Assembly (NCBI GenBank): GCA_021768705.1
Contig: JAETUG010000008.1
Coordinates: 1 to 64,000 of the forward strand
Length of the DNA: 64,000 nt
Direction: 5' to 3'
From: Bacillota bacterium
GTDB lineage: Bacteria; Bacillota; Clostridia; Lachnospirales; Anaerotignaceae
The notes beneath the pieces are model-generated. The model was not told where the DNA came from and ran no database searches. It saw only the letters and a program-made list of their open reading frames with translations. A program made the position numbers and the translations under genes. Positions 14,949-22,702 of this stretch are shown piece by piece (the stretch's first letter is position 1; each line of letters opens with the position of its first letter).

Positions 14949-16085
14949 TTATTTTAGCTGAAAGGCATCCTCCGTATAGCGGAAATAAGTCTTGCCCTCA
15001 TTGGTCAGCACCTCCGCCACATCGAAACGGAAATCATAGCCAAGCTGCTCCAAGCAATTTTGTGCCATATAAGCCTTTGCCGCCCGAATGATGTTCTGCT
15101 GTTTCCAGCGATTCACTGCCTCAGCAGGGCTGCCCATAGCTTCATTTTTTCTGTATTTTACTTCCGTAAAGACGATATAGCTATCCTTTTTGGCAATGAT
15201 ATCGATTTCGCCCTTCAGGGCATGGTAATTTCTCTCCAAAATCTCATAGCCCATTTTTTCCATCTGCTTTGCCGCCAGTGCTTCTCCCCGATTTCCCTTA
15301 TCGGTGGCAGTATCCCCATCCTGAGGCAGGAAATTTTTGACGAAGGTTTTGCGATGGATAGGGGTAATGCCCAGCTTTTTGATGCCATTGATATGCTCCG
15401 CAGAGCCATAGCCCTTGTTTGTCCCAAAGCTATAGCCGGGGTAAACCTCATCTAAGGCTTCCATCAGGCGGTCACGATAGACCTTGGCAATAATGCTCGC
15501 CGCCCCGATAGACATACTTTTGGCGTCCCCCTTAATGATGCCTTTCTGGGGTGTGGAAACCATAGGAATGGTCACCGCATCGGCAAGAATATACTCCGCT
15601 TTGGGGGAAAGCTGGGAAAGGGCCTCCCGCATGGCTTCATAGGTTGCCTGCAAAATGTTGATTTCATCAATCCGTTCATTAGAAACAACACCAATGCCAT
15701 AGGACACCGCTTTTTCCAGAATCACGTCATACAGCTCCTCTCTCTTCTTTGCGGAAAGCTTTTTGGAATCGTTGACTCCTTCTATTTTGCATTCTTTGGG
15801 CAAAATCACTGCCGCCGCCACTACAGGTCCTGCCAGCGGACCTCTGCCGACCTCATCAATACCGGCGACCAGTTCATAGCCAGCCTCCCAACAGCCTCTT
15901 TCGTAGCTCAAAATTTCTTCCAGCCGTGATTGCTCCTGCAAATATTTTTCATATTTTTTCCGAAAAGAGGTCAGTAGATTTTGGACACCCTTTCGGCTGT
16001 CATTTTCAAACTGGCTGAGCTGCTCCGGCAATCTTTCCATTGGGCAGCTATTCAAAATTTCTTTAATATCATTGATCGACTGCAT
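14949..16085 (-). CDS. rnhB: Fusion of ribonuclease HII and YraN (UPF0102) nuclease-like protein
   Basis: One uninterrupted 378-residue frame joins two proteins that are normally separate neighbours. Residues 1-65 are a helical extension common in Firmicute RNase HII. Residues 67-255 are RNase HII: GIDEVGRGPLAGPVV holds the first Asp-Glu pair, ILADAV and IKGDAKSMSI hold the other acidic residues, and GYGSAEHINGIKKLG closes the domain. After a short linker (PQDGDTATDKGNRGE) residues 262-378 are a full YraN: AAKQMEKMGYEILERNY, GEIDIIAKK and FTEVKYRKNEAMG give its endonuclease-like acidic core. RNase HII removes ribonucleotides from DNA hybrids; YraN's function is unknown. No stop or frameshift is seen at the joint. 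Confidence 0.92.
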   Translation of the reverse strand: MQSINDIKEILNSCPMERLPEQLSQFENDSRKGVQNLLTSFRKKYEKYLQEQSRLEEILSYERGCWEAGYELVAGIDEVGRGPLAGPVVAAAVILPKECKIEGVNDSKKLSAKKREELYDVILEKAVSYGIGVVSNERIDEINILQATYEAMREALSQLSPKAEYILADAVTIPMVSTPQKGIIKGDAKSMSIGAASIIAKVYRDRLMEALDEVYPGYSFGTNKGYGSAEHINGIKKLGITPIHRKTFVKNFLPQDGDTATDKGNRGEALAAKQMEKMGYEILERNYHALKGEIDIIAKKDSYIVFTEVKYRKNEAMGSPAEAVNRWKQQNIIRAAKAYMAQNCLEQLGYDFRFDVAEVLTNEGKTYFRYTEDAFQLK

Positions 16086-16112
16086 ATTTCCCCTCTTTTC
16101 TCAAATGTATCA

Positions 16113-16607
16113 TCATTGCTCTGCATTTTTCGTAATTTCCGTCAAGGATAACGGCAGCTGATATACCCGTTCTTCTCCGCTTTGATTGACTGCGATCAGC
16201 TCAAAATAAAAATTTTGGTTCAACGTATTGATATCCTCTGTTTTGATTTCTTCCGGAAGGATGTGCTCCCCGGATACCTGCCCCAAATCTTGAGGAACTC
16301 TAAGACCTGCTCCCGTCATATCATGGACAGCATTGGAAAGGAACACCTTTTTTTCATTGCCCGACAAGAGGTAAAATGTTGTCGTATAGGACACAGCATC
16401 CGAAGAAAAACCATCCGCTGCTTTCAAATCACCGCCATGAAAGATTTCCTCTGCATCACTTAAAACAATCACGCCATTTGAAACCGAAAACTGTTCCTCC
16501 TTGCCGCTAAAAGAAAATACCGTAAGCCTCCCTTGTTCTTCTTGCCCGCAGGCAGTAAAAAGCAGCAACAGTATCAACACAAAAGCGAATGCTTTTATTT
16601 TTTTCAT
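16113..16607 (-). CDS. Putative lipoprotein, 164 aa
   Basis: The start at 16607 (MKKIKAFAFV) follows GGAGGGATTTTGC. A lipoprotein signal peptide is clear: lysines, a run of leucines, then the lipobox LFTACG with Cys at about residue 19. The rest is a strand-rich extracytoplasmic domain of about 140 residues with no recognised family (segments FSFSGKEEQFSVSNG and FYFELIAVNQSGEERVY). It lies 27 bases upstream of the rnhB-yraN fusion and is probably the first gene of that operon. Confidence 0.75.
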   Translation of the reverse strand: MKKIKAFAFVLILLLLFTACGQEEQGRLTVFSFSGKEEQFSVSNGVIVLSDAEEIFHGGDLKAADGFSSDAVSYTTTFYLLSGNEKKVFLSNAVHDMTGAGLRVPQDLGQVSGEHILPEEIKTEDINTLNQNFYFELIAVNQSGEERVYQLPLSLTEITKNAEQ

Positions 16608-16711
16608 GCAAAATCCCTCCATCCCGTTTTCCCATTCCATCTCAATTTACCTGTATCATACTATATTTTCCACTCTCTTGCAATGAACGTCTTTCCCGGG
16701 CAGATTTCCTA

Positions 16712-16740
16712 TTGCAAGATTTTTCACACACTTTTATAAT
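16712..16740 (+). promoter_or_regulatory. Promoter of the MocR-type regulator gene
   Basis: TTGCAA, 17-bp spacer, TATAAT at 16735-16740. The AATTGTAT sequence that overlaps the -10 resembles the AAATTGTA repeats before phzF and may allow autoregulation. Confidence 0.7.
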
Positions 16741-16772
16741 TGTATGCAGAATCCATCGAAAGGAGCATCGCT

Positions 16773-18158
16773 ATGCCTGTCAATTCCTTTGAAAATTATC
16801 CCATGTCGTGGAAACCCACCTTAAAACGTACAAAAAAGCCCCTGTATCTCTCCCTTGCGGAACAACTGGAAGAGGATATCCACCATAACATCCTGCGTCC
16901 CGGTACAAAGCTGCCGCCACAGCGAGAACTGGCAGATTTTCTGGATATCAATGTCAGCACCGTTACCCGTGCCTTTAAAATCTGCTCCAATCAGGGACTT
17001 TTGAGCAGTGCCGTTGGTAGTGGAACTTTTGTTTCCTATGATGTAAACACAAGTACGCTCATCCTTCCGGATATAGAAAATCCCCCGCTCATCGAACTCG
17101 GCTCCATGATGCCGGAAACCCTGCCCCAAAAGGAAGCAGCAACGCTTCTGCAAAAAATGCTGTCGGAGCCGGACTGTAAGCATCTCTTTCAATATAGCTA
17201 TCAAGAGGAACGCCGTTATAAAGAAGCGGCTGCCCAGCTTCTTGCCAGGGTCGGGCTTTTTGTGACAAATCCCTCTTCGCTGCTTTTTGCCAGCGGAGGA
17301 CAAAATGCCCTTGCCGCTTGCTTTATGGCCCTATTCCGCCCCGGTGACCGCATCGGCGTAGACCCCTTGATCTATCCCGGTGTAAAGGGTGTTGCGAAGC
17401 TATTTGGCATACAACTGGTTCCTTTGCAGCAGGAAAATGGCGAATGCTCCGAGGAAGGACTCCTTGCTGCATATAAAAACGATGGCATTAAGGGGCTATA
17501 TGTCATGCCTGATCTGCAAAATCCCACCAATCACACCATGAGTCGCAGCTGTCGGGAAATGATTGCCCGCAAAGCAAAGGAATTAGACCTACTCATCTTG
17601 GAGGACGGCATCAACAGCCTGCTTCTGTCCCATCCCCCACGTCCCATTGCCGCTCTGGCACCGGAGCAGACTATTTATATGCTGAGCCTTTCCAAAACCA
17701 TACTGCCCTCTTTGCGTCTTGCCTATCTCCATGTCCCGTCCCGCTATGGAGAACCTCTGCAAAACGCCCTCTACCATCTGAATCTTTCTCAATCCTCCCT
17801 TTTGCTGGAACTGGCAAGCAGACTGATCGTTTCCGGTAAGCTGGATTCCCTCCTTGAAACCAGAAGAAAGGGTATTCTGGAACGAAATCGTCTGGTAGAT
17901 AAAATTTTCACAAGAGATATTGCCATTGGCGGAGCGGAATGTCTTAGTCGCTGGCTCCTTTTGCCTCCCAATATCACAGGAGCGGAATTGGAACGACTGG
18001 CAAAGAAAAAGGGCGTTTCCGTTTACGGCAGTGAACGCTTCGCTGTTGGAAAAGAAGCACCTATTGCCGCCGCAAGGCTTGCCATCTGTGCGCCCCAGAC
18101 CATGGATGAGCTGGAAAAGGGACTGCGTATCCTGAAAGAACTACTGGACAGCCAATAA
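16773..18158 (+). CDS. MocR-type GntR/aminotransferase transcriptional regulator
   Basis: A 461-residue fusion regulator. Residues 15-90 are a GntR winged helix (PLYLSLAEQLEEDI, then LPPQRELADFLDINVSTVTR). Residues 120-461 are a fold-type I aminotransferase domain used as a sensor: FASGGQNALAACFMAL, PDLQNPTNHTMS, and SLSKTILPSLRLAY holding the PLP-binding lysine. ATG at 16773 follows AAAGGAG. The family regulates PLP synthesis or amino-compound metabolism, often of the adjacent gene. Here the next gene, in the same direction, is a PhzF isomerase with its own promoter and operator-like repeats, so it is the likely target. The effector is unknown. Confidence 0.92.
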   Translation: MPVNSFENYPMSWKPTLKRTKKPLYLSLAEQLEEDIHHNILRPGTKLPPQRELADFLDINVSTVTRAFKICSNQGLLSSAVGSGTFVSYDVNTSTLILPDIENPPLIELGSMMPETLPQKEAATLLQKMLSEPDCKHLFQYSYQEERRYKEAAAQLLARVGLFVTNPSSLLFASGGQNALAACFMALFRPGDRIGVDPLIYPGVKGVAKLFGIQLVPLQQENGECSEEGLLAAYKNDGIKGLYVMPDLQNPTNHTMSRSCREMIARKAKELDLLILEDGINSLLLSHPPRPIAALAPEQTIYMLSLSKTILPSLRLAYLHVPSRYGEPLQNALYHLNLSQSSLLLELASRLIVSGKLDSLLETRRKGILERNRLVDKIFTRDIAIGGAECLSRWLLLPPNITGAELERLAKKKGVSVYGSERFAVGKEAPIAAARLAICAPQTMDELEKGLRILKELLDSQ

Positions 18159-18212
18159 AATTGTATTGCACACAATTTTCAAATTGTACGTAATTCCTTT
18201 GTGTGCTATGCT
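18158..18212 (+). promoter_or_regulatory. phzF promoter with candidate MocR operator repeats
   Basis: TTGTAC (18184-18189), 17-bp spacer, TATGCT (18207-18212). A direct repeat AAATTGTA occurs at 18158-18165 and 18181-18188, and an 8-bp inverted repeat GCACACAA (18168-18175) / TTGTGTGC (18199-18206) brackets the -35 element. MocR regulators often use such direct plus inverted half-sites. Confidence 0.6.
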
Positions 18213-18255
18213 AAATACAAGAAAAAAACGGTTTATTTAAAGGAGGTTTTTAAAT

Positions 18256-19035
18256 ATGAAATGTTATCACGTTGATGCTTTTGCAGAAAAACCCTTTGAA
18301 GGCAACCCTGCAGCCGTTTGCGTACTGGACAAATACCCTTCCGATGCACTGATGCAGCAGATCGCCGGCGAAAACAACCTGTCCGAAACAGCATTCGCCG
18401 TGAAAGAAGGGGAAAATTATCATCTGCGCTGGTTCACCCCCGGGGGGGAGATCGATCTGTGTGGTCACGCCACCCTGGGCACAGCATATGTGCTGTTCAC
18501 ATTCTTTGAAAAAGAAGCTGCATCCATCACCTTCCACACCATGAGCGGCCCTCTGACCGTTGTAAAAAAAGGCGATCTGCTGGAAATGGATTTCCCTGCA
18601 TATGAATTGAAGCAGGTTCCCGTTACTCCTACTATGAAAGAAGCCTTCGGCATCCATATCACAGAAGCATGGCTGGGCCGTGACCTGCTTTGTGTCACAG
18701 AAGATGCGGCAGCAATTCCCACTCTGACACCAGATCAGGCAAAGCTGGAAGAGTTAGATGGCCTGCTGCAGCATATCACTGCAAAAGGCACCGAATACGA
18801 TTCCGTATCCCGTACCTTTGCGCCGAAGCTGGCTGTTGCTGAAGACCCCGTCTGCGGCAGCGGTCATTGCCACATTGTTCCCCTGTGGGCACAGAAATTG
18901 GGCAAGGATAAGATCATTGCCCGTCAGGCCTCCAAACGGGGCGGCACACTATATTGTGAAATGCAGGGAAATCGCCTGACTATGGCAGGCCCTGCCGTGT
19001 TGTACTCCATCGCAGACCTGTATGTAGAAGAATAA
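18256..19035 (+). CDS. PhzF family isomerase-like protein
   Basis: A 259-residue PhzF-fold protein, two pseudo-symmetric barrels around an active site. Family features visible are HVDAFAEKPFEGNPAAVC at the N-terminus, NNLSETAFAV with the catalytic glutamate near residue 45, LCGHATLGTAYVLF, and the second-half mirror EDPVCGSGHCHIVPLW. Outside phenazine producers the substrate is unknown. AAAGGAGG lies seven bases upstream. The position behind a MocR regulator suggests a role with an amino acid or PLP-linked metabolite, by inference. Confidence 0.9.
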   Translation: MKCYHVDAFAEKPFEGNPAAVCVLDKYPSDALMQQIAGENNLSETAFAVKEGENYHLRWFTPGGEIDLCGHATLGTAYVLFTFFEKEAASITFHTMSGPLTVVKKGDLLEMDFPAYELKQVPVTPTMKEAFGIHITEAWLGRDLLCVTEDAAAIPTLTPDQAKLEELDGLLQHITAKGTEYDSVSRTFAPKLAVAEDPVCGSGHCHIVPLWAQKLGKDKIIARQASKRGGTLYCEMQGNRLTMAGPAVLYSIADLYVEE

Positions 19036-19044
19036 TCTTTACAA

Positions 19045-19075
19045 AAAAGCCGAGACAATCGTCTCGGCTTTTCTT
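19045..19075 (+). terminator. Terminator after phzF
   Basis: AAAGCCGAGAC (19046-19056) pairs perfectly with GTCTCGGCTTT (19061-19071) around AATC, followed by a T-rich tail; the left A-run makes it usable in both directions. Confidence 0.85.
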
Positions 19076-19211
19076 TATAGGCATTTTTCGGAAAGGTTCG
19101 GAAAACCATCTGGGTTTTCTGAATGAAATCCGCAAGCGGAATTTACTTCCGCTGAGGAAAACAGGGCGTCGCCAATCATTTGGCACGCATCTGTTTATTC
19201 TTCTGTCTCCC

Positions 19212-19254
19212 TCGTCAAAATCCTGATTTTGACGAAGGGTGTCGGCAGACACCC
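19212..19254 (-). repeat. Compound double hairpin directly after the RNase J stop
   Basis: GGGTGTC/GACACCC (7 bp, 19237-19254) is followed on the minus strand by an 11-bp stem TCGTCAAAATC/GATTTTGACGA (19212-19235) with a two-base loop. There is no T-run. Related structures follow the DUF951 gene and rlmH. Confidence 0.6.
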
Positions 19255-19255
19255 C

Positions 19256-21127
19256 TTATACCTCCATAATAATCGGAAGGATCATAGGACTTCTCTTTGT
19301 TTTCTGCCAGATATAATTCTTCAGTGTATCCTTGATGACACCCTTGATATAATTCCAGCTTGTGATATTCTTTTCTTCGCATTTCAACAGTGCTTCCAGC
19401 ACCACCGCACGGGCTTCATCCATCAGGTTTTCCGCCTCACGGACATATACAAAACCACGGGAAATGATATCGGGGCCGGAAACGATGGTGCCCATTTCTC
19501 TGTCCATGGAAACGACTACGACCATCAGACCATCCTGAGACAGATGCTTTCTGTCCCGCAGAACAATATTGCCTACATCGCCAACGCCCAGACCATCTAC
19601 CATGATCTGACCCACAGGCACATTGCCTGTCACCTTGGCTTCGTTTTTATTGACCTCCAGCACTTCGCCCAGCTTCATCACAAAAATATCATTCTTATCC
19701 ATACCCATGGAAATTGCCAGATCTCTGTGGCAGGAAAGGTGCATGAATTCCCCATGGACGGGCATGAAGAATTTGGGCTTTGTCAGTGCCAGCATCAGTT
19801 TCAGTTCTTCCTGACGGGCGTGACCGGAAACGTGGATATCTTCGATATCGCCGTAAACCACCTTTGCGCCTTTTTTCAGCAGCTCATTTACCACACGGAA
19901 TACGCTCTTTTCGTTGCCGGGGATAGCAGATGCACTGATGATGATTTTATCATCGGGTTTTACGCTGATCTGCTTATGCTCGCCGGAAGCGATTCTGGAC
20001 AGGGCAGACATGGTTTCGCCCTGGCTGCCTGTAGTGATGATAACAAGCTGATCATCTCTGTAATTTTTCGTTTCGTTAATGTCGATCAGCGTTCTGGGGG
20101 GCACCCAAAGGTAATCCAGTTCAGAAGCTGTTTTCACGGCATTGACCATGCTGCGGCCAATGATGGCCACCTTTCTGCCATACATATAGGCAGCGTTGAT
20201 CACCTGCTGGATACGATGGATATTTGAGGAGAAAGTAGCCACCATGATACGGTTCTTTGGCGTTTCTTCAAAGATTTTTTCAAAAACCTTGCCCACGTTC
20301 TTTTCTGACATGGTAAAGCCCTTTCGTTCCGCATTGGTACTATCGCTCATCAGCAGCAGTACCCCTTCTTTTCCCAACGCCGCAAAACGCTGCAAGTCGA
20401 TGATATCGCCATCGATGGGCGTGTAGTCCACCTTAAAGTCACCGGTATGCACCACCACACCAACAGGAGTGTGGATTGCCAGTGCCACCGCATCGGCGAT
20501 GGAATGATTGGTGTGAATAAATTCCACCACCATCTGTCCCAGCTTCACCTTTTCCCCCGGCACTACCGTATGTCTGGTAGTGGAATCCAGCATTTTATGC
20601 TCTCTCAGCTTATTCTCCAACAGGCCCAGTGTCAGCAGCGTACCGAATACAGGCACGTTGATCTGCTTCAAAATATAAGGCAGTGCGCCAATATGATCCT
20701 CGTGACCGTGGGTCAGCACAATACCTCTGATTTTTTCCATGTTTTTTGTCAAATATGTCACATCGGGGATAACCAGGTCGATACCCAGCATATCATCCTC
20801 GGGGAAGGCCAGACCGCAGTCGATGATGATGATATCATCGCCATATTCCAGCACTGTCATATTTTTGCCGATCTCTTCCAAGCCGCCCAAAGCGATGACC
20901 TTCAGGTTCATCTTGGGCTTTGCCTTGGCTTTGCTTCTGGCACGGAGCTTTGCCGCCGTTTTTGCTGCAGGCTTCGCCGCTGTTTTTTCGGCTGTTTTTG
21001 CTGCGGTTTTCGCCGCCGTTTTTACCGCCGCCTTCACAGCATCCGCCTTTGTGGTAGCCTTCGCCTTCGTGTTTTTCGCTTTGGAGCTCTTTCCTGTAGT
21101 CTCCTTTGCGATTTTATTCTCTGCCAA
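19256..21127 (-). CDS. rnj: Ribonuclease J with a Lys/Ala-rich N-terminal extension
   Basis: Translation most likely begins at a TTG at 21127 with GGAGG eight bases upstream, giving 623 residues. Residues 1-75 are an unusual low-complexity tract of repeated KTAAKTAAK-like units ending in a basic RARSKAKAKPK. The rest is a complete RNase J: metallo-beta-lactamase site LTHGHEDHIG, the beta-CASP signature NIHRIQQVINAA, TGSQGETMSALSRIASG, and HVSGHARQEEL, followed by the C-terminal domain. The enzyme degrades and matures mRNA by 5'-3' exo- and endonuclease action. Only one RNase J is in view. Confidence 0.93.
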   Translation of the reverse strand: MAENKIAKETTGKSSKAKNTKAKATTKADAVKAAVKTAAKTAAKTAEKTAAKPAAKTAAKLRARSKAKAKPKMNLKVIALGGLEEIGKNMTVLEYGDDIIIIDCGLAFPEDDMLGIDLVIPDVTYLTKNMEKIRGIVLTHGHEDHIGALPYILKQINVPVFGTLLTLGLLENKLREHKMLDSTTRHTVVPGEKVKLGQMVVEFIHTNHSIADAVALAIHTPVGVVVHTGDFKVDYTPIDGDIIDLQRFAALGKEGVLLLMSDSTNAERKGFTMSEKNVGKVFEKIFEETPKNRIMVATFSSNIHRIQQVINAAYMYGRKVAIIGRSMVNAVKTASELDYLWVPPRTLIDINETKNYRDDQLVIITTGSQGETMSALSRIASGEHKQISVKPDDKIIISASAIPGNEKSVFRVVNELLKKGAKVVYGDIEDIHVSGHARQEELKLMLALTKPKFFMPVHGEFMHLSCHRDLAISMGMDKNDIFVMKLGEVLEVNKNEAKVTGNVPVGQIMVDGLGVGDVGNIVLRDRKHLSQDGLMVVVVSMDREMGTIVSGPDIISRGFVYVREAENLMDEARAVVLEALLKCEEKNITSWNYIKGVIKDTLKNYIWQKTKRSPMILPIIMEV

Positions 21128-21362
21128 AAAACACACCTCCTTTTCTCGTTTTCTCTTTTTTATCGTTTTTATAGTATGGCGTAAAAAAGTTCTCTTTAAA
21201 CTGCAAAAATTTCTTCTTTTTCCAAAAAGAACGCACCGAAAAAAGAGCAGTCGATGCCCACTCGCCGAAAAAACATTCCGCCCCGTTTTTTCTGAAACGA
21301 TATGAGTGCTGCTGTTTTGGCTCTCTATGCTCATTGCCTTTTTTCCGCTCATGATATGAAAA
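21128..21362. other. RNase J leader region, no gene
   Basis: About 235 bases of T-rich (minus-strand A-rich) sequence upstream of RNase J. A weak leftward promoter, TTAAAG with TACTAT near 21174-21196, is possible. No conserved structure or credible reading frame was recognised. Confidence 0.35.
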
Positions 21363-21420
21363 GGGAACTAAGGCATATTTTCTAAAGATGAAAGCCTCAG
21401 GAAATATGCCTCCCTAGTCC
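21363..21420 (-). terminator. Long-stem terminator of the ireB-ruvX-DUF1292 operon
   Basis: GGGAACTAAGGCATATTTTC pairs, with small bulges, to GAAATATGCCTCCCTAGTCC across an 18-base loop; the minus strand continues with CTTTTC. It lies 20 bases after the DUF1292 stop. Confidence 0.65.
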
Positions 21421-21440
21421 ATTCGAATTTTGTTTCAAGA

Positions 21441-21743
21441 TCAGTCGATCTCTACAGTATAGTCTTCGCCCTTCTGTGCAAACAGGTCTGCCACACGGTC
21501 GAATTCTGCGTCGTCTTCTACCAGTTCGTAGGTCACATCGTCTGTATTGATAGAAACTTCTTTCAAAATGATGGCATCTGTTTCATCGTCATCCATCAGC
21601 TCTGTTTCCACTACCAGCAGGTAGCGTTCGCCACCGCATGCCACATTATCGATGATGGAAAATTCGATCTCTTCGCCGTTTTCGTCTGTCATGGTAACGA
21701 CTTCGAATTCCATTTCATTTACTTCATCATAAATATCAGCCAT
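21441..21743 (-). CDS. DUF1292 (YrzB-like) protein
   Basis: Start at 21743 (MADIYDEVNE) follows AAGGGAG. The 100-residue, very acidic protein matches DUF1292: VTMTDENGEEIEFSIID and a central YLLVVETEL. Its function is unknown, but the order ireB-ruvX-DUF1292 is conserved across Firmicutes (B. subtilis yrzL-yrrK-yrzB), which fully supports the call. It is the last gene of that operon. Confidence 0.9.
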   Translation of the reverse strand: MADIYDEVNEMEFEVVTMTDENGEEIEFSIIDNVACGGERYLLVVETELMDDDETDAIILKEVSINTDDVTYELVEDDAEFDRVADLFAQKGEDYTVEID

Positions 21744-21834
21744 AATTGTTAGCTCCCTTCTTGAGGATTTCACCCTCAAACTCCCAGCAGGGGATACGAT
21801 ATTTTATCCGTTCAAAGGAATATCATTCCTGTTT

Positions 21835-22260
21835 TTACTTACCCTTGCTATCCAAATATCCCTGCAGGATATGGACTGCCGCCATCTTATCGATGACGCT
21901 TTTTCTCTTATCGTGGTTCAGCCCCACTTCCCGCAGAGAACGTTCTGCCGCAATGGTGCTGAATCTTTCATCCCAGAGGATCACTTCCATCTTCGGGAAG
22001 CGTTTTTTGATCCGTTCACAGAAATCATTGGTCTTGATGCATCTTTCCCCTTCCGAACCATCCAGGTTTTTCGGGTAGCCCAAAACGATCGTTTCTGCCT
22101 GATATTGTTCCACCAGCTCTGCCAGTCTGCGCATGCTTTTCTTGAACTCCGCAGGGTTATCTCTGCGGATGATCTCCACACCCTGGGCTGTCCAGCCGAA
22201 GGGATCGCTGACTGCTACGCCGATGGTCTTATCTCCAAAGTCTAAGCCTAAAATACGCAA
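21835..22260 (-). CDS. ruvX: Putative pre-16S rRNA nuclease / Holliday junction resolvase-like YqgF
   Basis: A 141-residue RNase H-fold protein. It starts at a TTG (22260) with GAGGAACCGTA upstream; MRILGLDFGDKTIGVAVSDP holds the first catalytic Asp, ETIVLGYPKNLDGSEG is the family signature, and LWDERFSTIAAERSL the distal acidic motif. In E. coli the homologue finishes the 5' end of 16S rRNA. It sits between ireB and the DUF1292 gene. Confidence 0.95.
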   Translation of the reverse strand: MRILGLDFGDKTIGVAVSDPFGWTAQGVEIIRRDNPAEFKKSMRRLAELVEQYQAETIVLGYPKNLDGSEGERCIKTNDFCERIKKRFPKMEVILWDERFSTIAAERSLREVGLNHDKRKSVIDKMAAVHILQGYLDSKGK

Positions 22261-22275
22261 TACGGTTCCTCTTTC

Positions 22276-22536
22276 TTACTCGTTACGATCCAAATAGTCT
22301 TTTACCAGTTCTTCCAGCAGTTCATCCCTTTCCAGTTTGCGGATGAGGACACGTGCGTTCTGGTGGCTTGTGATATAAGTGGGGTCGCCGGAAAGGATAT
22401 AGCCTACGATCTGGTTGACAGGGTTGTAGCCTTTTTCTCTCAGCGCACTGCTGACAGCCATCAAGATTCTTTTCGCTTCGTTTTCAGGTTCTTTTTCCAG
22501 TCTGCCGAAATATTGTGTTTCATGAATATTGCCCAT
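22276..22536 (-). CDS. ireB: IreB family regulatory phosphoprotein
   Basis: Start at 22536 ([10 protein letters not shown]) gives the usual 86 residues. The segment [20 protein letters not shown] and the [17 protein letters not shown] stretch are almost invariant in IreB/DUF965. In Enterococcus faecalis IreB is phosphorylated by the IreK kinase and modulates cephalosporin resistance; the threonines in the N-terminal tail region (HETQYF) are the likely sites. It is the first gene of ireB-ruvX-DUF1292 with its own promoter. Confidence 0.95.
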   Translation of the reverse strand: MGNIHETQYFGRLEKEPENEAKRILMAVSSALREKGYNPVNQIVGYILSGDPTYITSHQNARVLIRKLERDELLEELVKDYLDRNE

Positions 22537-22635
22537 ACTTCTCACTCTCCGTTCTGCGGTTTTGCCGCACCCCAAATAAAACAGCTTATATCTTCACAGG
22601 GTAAGCCCTGCTTCTTCCAAAAAATACTTATGTCT

Positions 22636-22664
22636 ATGATACCCGAAACCCCAACCGATTGCAA
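22636..22664 (-). promoter_or_regulatory. ireB operon promoter
   Basis: Minus strand TTGCAA, 17-bp spacer, TATCAT, about 100 bases upstream of ireB. A small CAGGG/CCCTG hairpin lies in the leader at 22597-22610. Confidence 0.65.
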
Positions 22665-22702
22665 CTATATAATCCTTACATAATTATTACAATTTCATCC
22701 GA

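Noticed and set aside
19081-19255. CRISPR-like or tandem repeats
   Set aside because: The inverted repeats are single hairpins with different arms; no direct repeat-spacer pattern exists here or elsewhere in the window.
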